In this document: positions 34,787 to 43,672 of the stretch, piece after piece
Layout: every line of letters begins with the position of its first letter
Position numbering within the stretch: position 1 is the first letter of the stretch
DNA from: Streptomyces sp. MA5143a
GTDB taxonomy: Bacteria; Actinomycetota; Actinomycetes; Streptomycetales; Streptomycetaceae
Reading direction: 5' to 3'
DNA: 64,000 nucleotides
Assembly: GCF_900290235.1 (NCBI RefSeq)
Contig: NZ_OLMK01000073.1
Coordinates: forward strand, 124,001-188,000
Notes under the pieces: model-generated
Database searches by the model: none
What the model was told of the DNA's origin: nothing
What the model saw: the letters and a program-made list of their open reading frames with translations, nothing else
Program-made: the position numbers and the translations under genes

Positions 34787-37700
34787 TCAGACCTCTTCGA
34801 CGCTGCTCGGCTCGCGCCGGGACAGGTCGATGCCGAGCTCCTCCGCAGCGCGGAAGACGTCCTCGTCGGTGTCACGCATCTCGATGGACATACCGTCGCT
34901 GGACAGCACCTCCACGTTCAGGCAGAGAGACTGCATCTCCTTGATGAGCACCTTGAAGGACTCGGGGATGCCGGGCTCGGGGATGTTCTCGCCCTTGACG
35001 ATGGCCTCGTAGACCTTCACGCGGCCGGTGACGTCGTCGGACTTGATGGTCAGCAGCTCCTGGAGGGCGTACGCGGCGCCGTAAGCCTCCAGCGCCCACA
35101 CCTCCATCTCACCGAAGCGCTGGCCACCGAACTGGGCCTTACCACCCAGCGGCTGCTGGGTGATCATCGAGTACGGGCCGGTCGAGCGGGCGTGCAGCTT
35201 GTCGTCGACCAGGTGGTGCAGCTTGAGGATGTACATGTAGCCGACCGAGATCGGGTCCGGGAACGGCTCACCGCTACGGCCGTCGAACAGCCGCGCCTTG
35301 CCGGACGGGAGCACCATGCGCTCGCCGTCGCGGTTCGGGATGGTGTGCTGGAGCAGACCCGCCAGCTCGTCCTCACGGGCACCGTCGAAGACCGGGGTGG
35401 CGACGTTGGTGCCGGGGGCGACACTGTCGGCGCCGATGACCTGCAGACGCTGCGCCCAGTCGTCGGCGAGACCGGAGACGTCCCAGCCGCGGCTGGCGAG
35501 CCAGCCGAGGTGGATCTCCAGGACCTGTCCCGGGTTCATTCGGGACGGCACACCGAGCGGGTTGAGGATGATGTCGACCGGGGTCCCGTCCTCGAGGAAC
35601 GGCATGTCCTCGATGGGCAGGATCTTGGAGATGACACCCTTGTTGCCGTGACGGCCGGCGAGCTTGTCACCGTCGGTGATCTTGCGCTTCTGCGCGACGT
35701 AGACGCGCACCAGCTGGTTGACACCGGGGGGAAGCTCGTCGCCCTCCTCGCGGTCGAAGACGCGGACGCCGATGACCTTGCCGATCTCGCCGTGCGGGAC
35801 CTTCAGCGAGGTGTCACGGACCTCACGGGCCTTCTCACCGAAGATCGCGCGCAGCAGGCGCTCCTCGGGCGTCAGCTCGGTCTCACCCTTGGGCGTGACC
35901 TTGCCCACGAGGATGTCGCCGGCGACGACCTCGGCACCGATCCGGATGATGCCGCGCTCGTCGAGGTCGGCGAGGACCTCCTCGGAGACGTTCGGGATGT
36001 CCCGGGTGATCTCCTCGGGGCCGAGCTTGGTGTCACGGGCGTCGACCTCGTGCTCCTCGATGTGGATCGAGGAGAGGACGTCGTCCTGCACGAGGCGCTG
36101 CGACAGGATGATCGCGTCCTCGTAGTTGTGACCCTCCCACGGCATGAACGCCACGAGCAGGTTCTTGCCGAGCGCCATCTCGCCGTTCTCGGTGGCGGGA
36201 CCGTCGGCGAGGACCTGGCCCTCGATGATGCGGTCGCCCTCGTGGACGATGACCTTCTGGTTGACCGAGGTGCCCTGGTTGGAGCGGGCGAACTTGGCCA
36301 GGCGGTACGTGATGTACGTGCCGTCGTCGTTGGCGGTGGTGATGTAGTCCGCGGAGACCTCCTGGACCACACCGGCCTTCTCGGCCTTGACGACGTCGCC
36401 GGCGTCGACGGCGGAGCGGTACTCCATGCCGGTGCCGACGAGCGGGGCCTCGGACTTAATCAGCGGCACGGCCTGACGCATCATGTTCGCGCCCATGAGG
36501 GCACGGTTGGCGTCGTCGTGCTCGAGGAACGGGATCATGGCGGTCGCGACCGACACCATCTGGCGCGGCGAGACGTCCATGTAGTCCACGTCGTCACCGG
36601 GGACGTAGTCGACCTCGCCGCCACGACGGCGGACCAGGACGCGGTTCTCGGTGAAGCGCAGGTCGTCGTCGAGCGTGGCGTTGGCCTGCGCGATGACGAA
36701 CCGGTCCTCTTCGTCGGCCGTCAGGTAGTCGACCTCGTCGGTGACGACGCCGTCGACGACCTTGCGGTACGGCGTCTCCACGAAACCGAACGCGTTGACG
36801 CGGCCGTAGGAGGCGAGCGAACCGATCAGACCGATGTTCGGGCCTTCGGGCGTCTCGATCGGGCACATACGGCCGTAGTGAGACGGGTGCACGTCACGGA
36901 CCTCGAAGCCGGCCCGCTCACGGGACAGACCACCGGGGCCCAGCGCCGAGAGACGACGCTTGTGCGTCAGACCCGACAGCGGGTTGTTCTGGTCCATGAA
37001 CTGCGACAGCTGGCTGGTGCCGAAGAACTCCTTGATGGAGGCGACGACCGGCCGGATGTTGATCAGGGTCTGCGGCGTGATGGCCTCGACGTCCTGGGTC
37101 GTCATGCGCTCACGGACGACGCGCTCCATACGAGCCAGACCCGTACGGACCTGGTTCTGGATGAGCTCGCCGACGCTGCGCAGGCGACGGTTGCCGAAGT
37201 GGTCGATGTCGTCGGTCTCGACGACGATGCTCGTACCCCGGTCGCCGACCGTCTCGGTCTCGCCCGCGTGCAGCTTCACCAGGTACTTGATCGTCGAGAT
37301 GATGTCCTCGACGGTCAGGATGCCCGCGTCGAGCGGGGCGTCCGCACCCAGCTTCTTGTTGACCTTGTAGCGGCCGACCTTCGCGAGGTCGTAGCGCTTG
37401 GGGTTGAAGTACAGGTTCTCCAGCAGCGTCTGCGCGGCCTCACGCGTGGGGGGCTCGCCCGGACGCAGCTTGCGGTAGATGTCGAGCAGCGCGTCGTCCT
37501 GGCCCTGGGTGTGGTCCTTCTCCAGGGTGGCGCGCATGGACTCGTACTCGCCGAACTCCTCGAGGATCTGCTCGGTGGTCCAACCGAGGGCCTTGAGGAG
37601 GACGGTCACGGACTGCTTGCGCTTGCGGTCGATACGGACACCGACCATGTCGCGCTTGTCGATCTCCATCTCCAGCCAGGCACCCCGGGACGGGATGATC

Positions 37701-38272
37701 TTGGCCGAGAAGATGTCCTTGTCGGACGTCTTGTCGATGGAGGAGTCGAAGTAGACACCCGGCGAACGAACCAGCTGCGACACCACGACACGCTCGGTGC
37801 CGTTGATGACGAAGGTGCCCTTGTGGGTCATGAGCGGGAAGTCGCCCATGAAGACCGTCTGGGACTTGATCTCGCCGGTCTCGTTGTTGGTGAACTCGGC
37901 CGTCACGAAGAGCGGGGCCGCGTACGTGAAGTCACGGTCCTTGCACTCGTCGATGCTGTTCTTCGGCGGCTCGAAGCGGTGGTCGCGGAACGTCAGCGAC
38001 ATCGACCCGGAGAAGTCCTCGATCGGGGAGATCTCCTCGAAGATCTCCTCCAGACCGGACTTGGTGGGGACGTCCTGTCCGTTCTCCAGAGCCTCCTCGA
38101 CCCGACTCTGCCAAGCGGTGTTGCCGAGCAGCCAGTCGAAGCTCTCGGTCTGCAGCGCGAGCAGGTTGGGAACCTCGAGAGGCTCCTTGATCTTTGCAAA
38201 GGAGATGCGCAGCGGGGCGGTGCTGGCGCCGTTGTTCGTATTCGCGGTCGAGGCGTTGCGCGAGGCGGCCAA
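34787..38272 (-). CDS. rpoB: RNA polymerase subunit beta
   Basis: Encodes the 1161-residue beta subunit. The TTG at 38272 (read MAASRNASTANTNN) was chosen: GGAAGGA precedes it, and the length equals Streptomyces RpoB; the longer frame adds 20 leader codons. The rifampicin-binding segment (about residues 418-445, SQLSQFMDQNN, then THKRRLSALGPGG) carries the wild-type Ser, His and Ser residues, so classic resistance changes are absent. A long leader and a promoter at 38457-38485 lie upstream. Confidence 0.98.
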   Translation of the reverse strand: MAASRNASTANTNNGASTAPLRISFAKIKEPLEVPNLLALQTESFDWLLGNTAWQSRVEEALENGQDVPTKSGLEEIFEEISPIEDFSGSMSLTFRDHRFEPPKNSIDECKDRDFTYAAPLFVTAEFTNNETGEIKSQTVFMGDFPLMTHKGTFVINGTERVVVSQLVRSPGVYFDSSIDKTSDKDIFSAKIIPSRGAWLEMEIDKRDMVGVRIDRKRKQSVTVLLKALGWTTEQILEEFGEYESMRATLEKDHTQGQDDALLDIYRKLRPGEPPTREAAQTLLENLYFNPKRYDLAKVGRYKVNKKLGADAPLDAGILTVEDIISTIKYLVKLHAGETETVGDRGTSIVVETDDIDHFGNRRLRSVGELIQNQVRTGLARMERVVRERMTTQDVEAITPQTLINIRPVVASIKEFFGTSQLSQFMDQNNPLSGLTHKRRLSALGPGGLSRERAGFEVRDVHPSHYGRMCPIETPEGPNIGLIGSLASYGRVNAFGFVETPYRKVVDGVVTDEVDYLTADEEDRFVIAQANATLDDDLRFTENRVLVRRRGGEVDYVPGDDVDYMDVSPRQMVSVATAMIPFLEHDDANRALMGANMMRQAVPLIKSEAPLVGTGMEYRSAVDAGDVVKAEKAGVVQEVSADYITTANDDGTYITYRLAKFARSNQGTSVNQKVIVHEGDRIIEGQVLADGPATENGEMALGKNLLVAFMPWEGHNYEDAIILSQRLVQDDVLSSIHIEEHEVDARDTKLGPEEITRDIPNVSEEVLADLDERGIIRIGAEVVAGDILVGKVTPKGETELTPEERLLRAIFGEKAREVRDTSLKVPHGEIGKVIGVRVFDREEGDELPPGVNQLVRVYVAQKRKITDGDKLAGRHGNKGVISKILPIEDMPFLEDGTPVDIILNPLGVPSRMNPGQVLEIHLGWLASRGWDVSGLADDWAQRLQVIGADSVAPGTNVATPVFDGAREDELAGLLQHTIPNRDGERMVLPSGKARLFDGRSGEPFPDPISVGYMYILKLHHLVDDKLHARSTGPYSMITQQPLGGKAQFGGQRFGEMEVWALEAYGAAYALQELLTIKSDDVTGRVKVYEAIVKGENIPEPGIPESFKVLIKEMQSLCLNVEVLSSDGMSIEMRDTDEDVFRAAEELGIDLSRREPSSVEEV

Positions 38273-38783
38273 GAGGGGGTCCTTCCGAGGGCTCGGACTC
38301 ACTACGCGCGTACCGGCCCCTCTCCTGCGCAAAGCGAACAGGATGTTCCTGAACTGACAGATAAGGCCAGGTCGGGAATGGTCCTTCGTCGATGCTCAAG
38401 CGAGGGCATGCCCCTGGTGACGGGCAGGGGACAGCTAACAGGCAGCGCAAAGGGTCAGTGTAGCCAGATGGCACACTGATGTCCAGTGCGGGTTTTCTGA
38501 GACCCTCGTCGTTCTCGCCACCCTGCGCAAGCCCACGCCCTCAATGCACGTTGATACTGCCCTCTTCGCCGTCGATCCATGCCTCGGAGTTCGGATCGGT
38601 GTGACGACGCGTCCTGAGAATTGCGCGCTGCGTGCGGTTCGTCAAGGCCCCTCATGCCCGATCCGCCCGCCGCGATCGTCACTCGCGGTCCGTCACCCAG
38701 GACGCTCGGGGGCACGACGAAGATCACCCTACTCGTCGCCACCGACAGCGCAAGGCAGTCGTCACTCGACGTCCCGGAACGCC
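38273..38783. other. rpoB leader and upstream spacer, no gene
   Basis: This 511-base stretch has no convincing gene. From the promoter at 38457-38485 the minus-strand transcript would carry a leader of about 180 bases, starting near GACCCTTTGCGCTGCC, a stretch that looks conserved in actinobacterial rpoB leaders as far as I recall. The part from 38486 to 38783 separates the promoter from the rplL terminator. I see no further signal in it. Confidence 0.5.
38457..38485 (-). promoter_or_regulatory. rpoB promoter
   Basis: On the minus strand TGGACA (38485-38480) and TACACT (38462-38457) are spaced by 17 bases. This is a strong match to the vegetative sigma consensus. Transcription would begin near 38450. 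It gives rpoBC expression independent of the rplJ-rplL transcript, which ends at the upstream hairpin. Confidence 0.65.
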
Positions 38784-38817
38784 GAAGGGCGACCACCCAG
38801 TTGGGTGATCGCCCTTC
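38784..38817 (-). terminator. Hairpin terminator after rplL
   Basis: Sixteen-base arms (38784-38799 and 38802-38817) pair with a single mismatch; the top of the stem opens to form the loop. It lies about 100 bases downstream of the rplL stop and upstream of the rpoB promoter. It probably reduces, perhaps partially, readthrough from rplJL into rpoB. Confidence 0.7.
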
Positions 38818-38919
38818 AGTGTGCTCGCGTTACAGATTCGAACGAGTTTTTGCCACTCGTCTCAGATCCGTGTCGCACGGGCCCTCGCGGGCCCGGGAAG
38901 CTGGCGGACCAGCGAGGCC

Positions 38920-39300
38920 TTACTTGACCTCGACGGAGGCGCCGGCGCCCTCGAGGGACTCCTTGGCCTTGTCCGCGGCCTCCTTGTTGACCTTCTCCAG
39001 AACCGGCTTCGGCGCACCGTCGACCAGGTCCTTGGCCTCCTTCAGGCCGAGGGAGGTGAGCTCACGCACGACCTTGATGACCTGGATCTTCTTCTCGCCG
39101 GCGCCGGTGAGGATGACGTCGAACTCGTCCTTCTCCTCGACGGCCTCGGCCGGGGCGCCGGGAACGGCGGGGCCGGCAACGGCGACCGCGGCGGCGGCGG
39201 TGACGTCGAACTTCTCCTCGAACGCCTTCACGAACTCGGAGAGCTGGATGAGGGTCATGCCCTCGAACTCGGCGAGCAGTTCGTCCTGGGTGAGAGCCAC
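38920..39300 (-). CDS. rplL: Ribosomal protein bL12 (L7/L12)
   Basis: Encodes the 126-residue stalk protein that recruits and activates translational GTPases, present as dimers on uL10. The N-terminal dimerisation domain is ALTQDELLAEFEGMTLIQLS. The hinge is Ala/Gly/Pro-rich (AAAVAVAGPAVPGAPAEA). The C-terminal domain has KKIQVIKVVRELTSLGLKEA. It follows rplJ by 124 bases and is expected to be co-transcribed with it. Confidence 0.98.
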   Translation of the reverse strand: MALTQDELLAEFEGMTLIQLSEFVKAFEEKFDVTAAAAVAVAGPAVPGAPAEAVEEKDEFDVILTGAGEKKIQVIKVVRELTSLGLKEAKDLVDGAPKPVLEKVNKEAADKAKESLEGAGASVEVK

Positions 39301-39424
39301 GATGGCTTTCCTTCCACTAATTCGGCTGGTGCCGGATGTACATGTCTGGCGGGCGTACGTTCGGCCCGCTACGACCTCTGTCTGTGGCTGAGCGCCTCAG
39401 ACGGCGGTCATTTCGCGAGCCGAG

Positions 39425-39955
39425 TTACTCGGCACCGCCCTGCTCGTCCTGCTTGGCGCGAAGCGCGTCCACGGTGCGGACGAGCTTCGACGGGAGCGCC
39501 TGGAAGACCTGAGCAGCCTGCGTCTGCTTGCCCTTCAGGGCGCCCGCCAGCTTGGCGAGCAGAACCTCGCGGGACTCGAGGTCCGCAAGCTTCTTGATCT
39601 CGTCGGCGGACAGCGCCTTGCCGTCAAGGACACCGCCCTTGATGACGAGGTTCGGGTTGTCCTTGGCGAAGTCACGAAGACCCTTCGCCGACTCCACCGG
39701 GTCACCGGTGACGAAGGCGACCGCCGTCGGACCGTTGAACAGGTCGTCGAGCGTCGTGATCCCGGCCTCGTTGGCCGCAATCTTGGTCAGCGTGTTCTTC
39801 ACCACGGCGTACTGGGCGTTCTCACCGAGCGAACGACGCAGCGTCTTGAGCTGCGCCACGGTGAGACCCCGGTACTCGGTCAGCACGGCGGCGTTCGAGC
39901 TACGGAACTGCTCCGTGAGCTCGGCCACCGCGGCAGCCTTGTCGGGCCTTGCCAT
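39425..39955 (-). CDS. rplJ: Ribosomal protein uL10
   Basis: Encodes the 176-residue stalk base protein that anchors L7/L12 dimers to 23S rRNA. The ATG at 39955 (MARPDKAAAVAEL) has GGAGG upstream; 45 open codons before it belong to the leader. The conserved LTEYRGLTVAQLKTLRRSL region is clear. In many bacteria uL10-L12 represses its own mRNA at the leader; the long leader here contains a hairpin with a T-rich tail consistent with that. Confidence 0.98.
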   Translation of the reverse strand: MARPDKAAAVAELTEQFRSSNAAVLTEYRGLTVAQLKTLRRSLGENAQYAVVKNTLTKIAANEAGITTLDDLFNGPTAVAFVTGDPVESAKGLRDFAKDNPNLVIKGGVLDGKALSADEIKKLADLESREVLLAKLAGALKGKQTQAAQVFQALPSKLVRTVDALRAKQDEQGGAE

Positions 39956-40015
39956 AGAGCGTCGGCCTCCTTCCGGGTGATGAGGACCGCTCGGAAGGGG
40001 CTGCGTCAAAACGAA

Positions 40016-40042
40016 ACGCCCCGGCGCAGGCGCACGGGGCGT
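40016..40042 (-). promoter_or_regulatory. Attenuator-like hairpin in the rplJ leader
   Basis: Perfect eight-base arms (40016-40023 and 40035-40042) form a GC-rich stem that on the minus strand is followed by TTCGTTTTG, 60 bases before the rplJ start. It lies between the candidate promoter and the gene, so it could stop transcription early. Control by uL10-L12 binding to the leader, as known in Bacillus subtilis, is inferred. Confidence 0.5.
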
Positions 40043-40196
40043 AGCTCGACCGAACGAATTCCGCTGGAGACGGAACAGATCCGGGAGCAACTTCCACAGT
40101 CACCTGCGCGGGTCGTCCGCATTCAGCGGATCCTTCGGCCACCGAGCCCTCTCAACGAGCACACGGCAACGACCAGCGGTCTTTGGCTTCTCCGGA

Positions 40197-40226
40197 AGAG
40201 TACGGGACCGTGTCGTCGTCAAGCAA
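40197..40226 (-). promoter_or_regulatory. Candidate promoter of rplJ-rplL
   Basis: On the minus strand TTGCTT (40226-40221) and TACTCT (40202-40197) are 18 bases apart; an overlapping TTGACG is present but at a poor spacing of 14. It would give a leader of about 235 bases, long enough for the regulatory structures of a uL10 operon. Motif evidence only. Confidence 0.4.
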
Positions 40227-40256
40227 ATCCGCTCCCCTGGGGTCAGGGGTCACGGA

Positions 40257-41165
40257 TCAGCCCTTGGGCGCCGCGTCCACCAGCTCGGCGAGGTCCAGCG
40301 TGTCGTCGGCCGCCGGGGGCTCGACGGTCACCGACGGGTTGATGTCCAGGAAGGTGACGGTCACGTCCAGCGGCCCGGTGTCGACCCAGCGCCCCTTGCC
40401 GTCCAGCGCGTTGGTCCGCCCCCGCATCCGGAACTGCTTGGTCCGGCCGTCCTCGTCGACCCACAGATCCATGGTGAGCGCGCTCCCGACCTTCAGCCCC
40501 AGGGCCATGAACTGGTCGAAGCAGTCCGTCCTGAGCTCGTGGGCCTTCTTGCTCTTGGCCGCCGACTGGTACGCCCGCAGTCCCTTGCCCGTGACCTCGC
40601 CCCGATAGTGGGTGGTGGGGGTGCCGTCCACGGTCCCGGAGCCGGCCTCGCGGATGTCCTTGGCACCGCTCAGGATCGTGGACTGCACGAGGGGGCTGCC
40701 CTCCAGTTGCCGGGGCACGACCCGATAGGTCTGGTTGTCAGCGGAGCCGCGGCCCCACACGGCCGGCTCCGCCTTGAGCCAGCGCTTCCCGCCCGCGTCC
40801 CCGAGGGCGGCGGTGTCCCCCTCGGTGTACATGGCCCCGCCCGCGAACCGGATCTGCAAGGGCTTGTCCTCGGTCTTGCCGAGCCCGGTGATATTCATGC
40901 GCATGACACTCGGCCGCACGCCCATGGACGCCTCGGCCCGCACCTTGCCGTGCCCCGGCAGCGTGCCGGTCACCCGGTACCGCAACGAGGTGAGCCCCAG
41001 CGTCGTCCGCACCGCCCGGGACACCGACTGGGCGGGCGTCAGATCCGCCTCGGCCGCCGAGTCCGACGCGGTGCCGCAGCCGCTGGTGCCGCCGAGCAGC
41101 GCGGCGACGACGACCGTCGTGGCGGCGCTGCGCCGTCGTACGGAGCCGGCGGTGCCAAACCTCAT
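40257..41165 (-). CDS. Putative lipoprotein (LppX/LprG-like)
   Basis: A 302-residue exported protein. The ATG at 41165 begins MRFGTAGSVRRRSAATTVVV; the signal peptide ends in a modest lipobox (GGTSGC, Cys30). The mature part is beta-rich, as in LppX/LprAFG-type lipid-binding lipoproteins: SLRYRVTGTLPGHGKVRAEA, LQIRFAGGAMYTEGD, TMDLWVDEDGRTKQFRMRG. Another protein of the same general type is encoded at 51885-52958. It is set between rplA and rplJ on the same strand. The cargo, if any, is unknown. Confidence 0.75.
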   Translation of the reverse strand: MRFGTAGSVRRRSAATTVVVAALLGGTSGCGTASDSAAEADLTPAQSVSRAVRTTLGLTSLRYRVTGTLPGHGKVRAEASMGVRPSVMRMNITGLGKTEDKPLQIRFAGGAMYTEGDTAALGDAGGKRWLKAEPAVWGRGSADNQTYRVVPRQLEGSPLVQSTILSGAKDIREAGSGTVDGTPTTHYRGEVTGKGLRAYQSAAKSKKAHELRTDCFDQFMALGLKVGSALTMDLWVDEDGRTKQFRMRGRTNALDGKGRWVDTGPLDVTVTFLDINPSVTVEPPAADDTLDLAELVDAAPKG

Positions 41166-41261
41166 GTGTCCCCCTGTTGCCTCACGCCCCACACGCAGGG
41201 GGCCGAGGGGACACTAACGCGCCCGCAACCCGGCTGTCCCCGGGTTTCAGGCCGCAAAGGG

Positions 41262-41295
41262 ACGAGCCCCGCACCTCGGAGGGTGCGGGGCTCGT
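41262..41295 (-). terminator. Terminator after rplA
   Basis: Perfect 14-base arms (41262-41275 and 41282-41295) with a six-base loop. On the minus strand the stem is followed by CCCTTTGC. It lies 44 bases beyond the rplA stop and separates the rplK-rplA transcript from the lipoprotein gene. Confidence 0.85.
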
Positions 41296-41339
41296 TCTCG
41301 CTACGCGTGCGCGACGCGGCTGCCTGGTGAGCGGTGGGC

Positions 41340-42065
41340 TCAGACGGCGGCCGGGTCCTCCTCGACGAGGAGGTTGCGGGTGCGGTTCGGGTCGATCGGG
41401 ATGCCGGGGCCGATCGTGGTGCTGATGGCGGCCTTCTTGATGTAGCGGCCCTTGGCGGCGGACGGCTTGAGACGCGTGATCTCCTCGAGGGCCGCCGCGT
41501 AGTTCTCCACCAGCTTCTCGTCCTCGAAGGACGTCTTGCCGATGATGAAGTGCAGGTTCGAGTGCTTGTCGACGCGGAACTCGATCTTGCCACCCTTGAT
41601 CTCGGTGACAGCCTTCGCGACGTCCGGGGTCACGGTGCCGGTCTTGGGGTTCGGCATGAGACCACGGGGACCGAGCACACGGCCGAGGCGGCCGACCTTG
41701 CCCATGAGGTCCGGGGTGGCGACGACGGCGTCGAAGTCCAGACGGCCCTTCGACACCTCGTCGATGAGCTCGTCGGAGCCGACGATGTCGGCGCCCGCGG
41801 CGAGTGCGGCCTCGGCACGGTCACCGGTCGCGAAGACCAGGACCCGGGCGGTCTTACCGGTGCCGTGCGGGAGGTTCACGGTGCCACGGACCATCTGGTC
41901 GGCCTTACGCGGGTCGACACCCAGACGGAAGGCGACCTCGACGGTGCCGTCGAACTTGGTCGTGGAGGTCTCCTTGGCGAGACGGACGGCCTCGAGCGGG
42001 GCGTAGAGCTTGTCCCGGTCGACCTTGGCGTCCGCAGCGCGGAGAGCCTTGCTGCGCTTGCTCAC
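41340..42065 (-). CDS. rplA: Ribosomal protein uL1
   Basis: Encodes the 241-residue uL1 of the mobile L1 stalk, which helps release deacylated tRNA and in Escherichia coli represses its own operon. The GTG at 42065 (MSKRSKALRAADAKVDRDKL) has AGGAG five bases upstream; the frame is open further, but that part is spacer. The signature GRVLGPRGLMPNPKTGTVT is present. It follows rplK by 104 bases. Confidence 0.98.
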   Translation of the reverse strand: MSKRSKALRAADAKVDRDKLYAPLEAVRLAKETSTTKFDGTVEVAFRLGVDPRKADQMVRGTVNLPHGTGKTARVLVFATGDRAEAALAAGADIVGSDELIDEVSKGRLDFDAVVATPDLMGKVGRLGRVLGPRGLMPNPKTGTVTPDVAKAVTEIKGGKIEFRVDKHSNLHFIIGKTSFEDEKLVENYAAALEEITRLKPSAAKGRYIKKAAISTTIGPGIPIDPNRTRNLLVEEDPAAV

Positions 42066-42169
42066 AACTGCTCCTGTGTGTTCTGAAAGGAGTCGTGGTA
42101 CGGGCCGAGCAGGCCCTGCCACGTGCGGCCGAGGCCGCATGGTTCTACGAAGGTGCTACGAGGCTGAGA

Positions 42170-42604
42170 TCAGCCCTCGACCGTGATGCCCATGGAACGG
42201 GCGGTGCCAGCGATGATCTTCGACGCGGCGTCCAGGTCGTTGGCGTTCAGGTCGGGCAGCTTGGTCTGGGCGATCTCGCGGACCTGCGCCTCGGTGATCT
42301 TGGCGACCTTGGTCTTGTGGGGCTCGCCGGAGCCCTTCTCGACACCAGCGGCCTTGAGGATCATCTTCGCGGCCGGCGGGGTCTTGGTGATGAAGGTGAA
42401 GGAGCGGTCCTCGTAGACCGTGATCTCCACCGGGATCACCCAGCCACGCTGCGACTCGGTCGCCGCGTTGTAGGCCTTGCAGAACTCCATGATGTTGACG
42501 CCGTGCTGACCGAGCGCGGGGCCGACCGGCGGAGCCGGGTTCGCCGCACCGGCGTTGATCTGGAGCTTGATAAGCCCCGTGACCTTCTTCTTCTTGGGAG
42601 GCAT
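42170..42604 (-). CDS. rplK: Ribosomal protein uL11
   Basis: Encodes the 144-residue uL11 at the GTPase-associated centre, required in other Streptomyces for RelA activation and for thiostrepton action. Start [19 protein letters not shown]. The proline-rich antibiotic-binding motif [20 protein letters not shown] is wild type. The C-terminal RNA-binding part is [12 protein letters not shown]. It is separated from nusG by a strong terminator and a candidate promoter, so it starts its own transcript with rplA. Confidence 0.98.
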
Positions 42605-42674
42605 AGCTCTCCGGGTCCTTTCGATTCGAGTGCGCCCTCATCCGGTTCGCGGCCAGATGAAGGCATACCGCACA

Positions 42675-42702
42675 ACGATAACGGGTATAGATGCGCGGCC
42701 AA
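42675..42702 (-). promoter_or_regulatory. Candidate promoter of rplK-rplA
   Basis: On the minus strand TTGGCC (42702-42697) and TATCGT (42680-42675) are 16 bases apart, between the nusG terminator and rplK. It would give a leader of about 65 bases. The match is moderate. Confidence 0.38.
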
Positions 42703-42707
42703 AAACG

Positions 42708-42748
42708 AGCAGGTCAGGGGGCCCTCACAAGGACCGACCTGACCTGCT
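42708..42748 (-). terminator. Terminator of the secE-nusG transcript
   Basis: Perfect 11-base arms (42708-42718 and 42738-42748). The minus-strand stem is followed by CGTTTTT (42707-42701), a classical intrinsic terminator, 15 bases beyond the nusG stop. Confidence 0.9.
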
Positions 42749-42762
42749 GCTTTCGAGCTTCG

Positions 42763-43596
42763 TCAGTTCTTCTGGATCTGGTCGAAGGAAAGCTCGACCG
42801 GGGTCTCGCGGCCGAAGATCTCCACCAGGCCCTTGACCTTCTTGGAGTCGGCGTTGATCTCGTTGATCGTCGCCTGCAGCGTGGCGAAGGGGCCGTCGGT
42901 GACGGTGACCGAGTCGCCGACCTCGAAGTCCAGCACCTGGACCTCGACCTTGCGCTGCGGGGCGGGCTTGCCCTCGGCCTCGGCGGCCTCACGCGCGGCC
43001 TTCTCCTCGGCCTCCGGCGCGAGCATCTTGACGATCTCGTCCAGGGTCAGCGGGTACGGGTCGTACGCGTTGCCCACGAAGCCGGTGACGCCAGGGGTGT
43101 TGCGGACGACGCCCCAGGACTCGTTCGTCAGGTCCATGCGCACCAGGACGTAGCCGGGGAGCTTGTTCTGACGGATGGTCTTGCGCTCGCCGTTCTTGAT
43201 CTGCGCGACCTCTTCCTGCGGCACCTCGGCCTGGAAGATGAAGTCCTCGACGTTCAGCGAGACGGCGCGCTGCTCCAGGTTGGTCTTCACGCGGTTCTCG
43301 TAACCGGCGTAGGTGTGGATGACGTACCACTCGCCGGGCAGGGTCCGCAGTTCCTCGCGGAGGGCCTCGACCGGGTCGACCGGCTCGGGCTCTTCCTCGG
43401 GGGCCTCTTCCTCGGCTTCCTCGGCGGCCTCGGCCTCGTCGTCCACGACGTGCACGGCCTCTTCCTCGGCCGGCTCCCCCGCCTCGGCTTCCGCAGCCTC
43501 GAACTCGTCGACCTCGTCCGCTCCCTCGACGATGTCGAGCTCATCATCCACGGACTGGTCCGGCTCGATGGCGTCGTTCAGGTTCGGGTCAGACAC
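42763..43596 (-). CDS. nusG: Transcription factor NusG with acidic N-terminal arm
   Basis: Encodes a 277-residue NusG, which binds RNA polymerase, influences pausing and Rho action, and couples to uS10. The start is the GTG at 43596 (MSDPNLNDAIEPDQSVDDEL). Residues 1 to about 85 are strongly acidic (many Glu, Asp and Ala). The NGN domain follows (GEWYVIHTYAGYENRVKTNL, LPGYVLVRMDLTNESWGVV), then the KOW domain (GDSVTVTDGPFATLQATIN). Escherichia coli NusG has 181 residues; the arm accounts for most of the difference and is typical of Streptomyces. It follows secE by 76 bases. Confidence 0.97.
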   Translation of the reverse strand: MSDPNLNDAIEPDQSVDDELDIVEGADEVDEFEAAEAEAGEPAEEEAVHVVDDEAEAAEEAEEEAPEEEPEPVDPVEALREELRTLPGEWYVIHTYAGYENRVKTNLEQRAVSLNVEDFIFQAEVPQEEVAQIKNGERKTIRQNKLPGYVLVRMDLTNESWGVVRNTPGVTGFVGNAYDPYPLTLDEIVKMLAPEAEEKAAREAAEAEGKPAPQRKVEVQVLDFEVGDSVTVTDGPFATLQATINEINADSKKVKGLVEIFGRETPVELSFDQIQKN

Positions 43597-43640
43597 TGTG
43601 GCTGCTTCTTCCTGGATACAAGGGGTGGAACACGCGAAAG

Positions 43641-43660
43641 GGGCGCCTGGTACGGCGCCC
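43641..43660 (-). promoter_or_regulatory. Small intercistronic hairpin between secE and nusG
   Basis: Seven-base arms (43641-43647 and 43654-43660), extendable with bulges to 43634-43665, lie just after the secE stop. It could be a processing or partial termination site that adjusts NusG against SecE levels. There is no T-rich tail. Confidence 0.35.
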
Positions 43661-43672
43661 TTCGCAGTCGGC

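Noticed and set aside
36980..37060. Possible rifampicin-resistance changes in rpoB
   Set aside because: The cluster carries the sensitive-type residues (SQFMDQNN, THKRRLSALGPGG).
38533..38644. Small open frames in the rpoB upstream spacer, checked as leader peptides
   Set aside because: They lie upstream of the likely transcript start and have no ribosome binding site.
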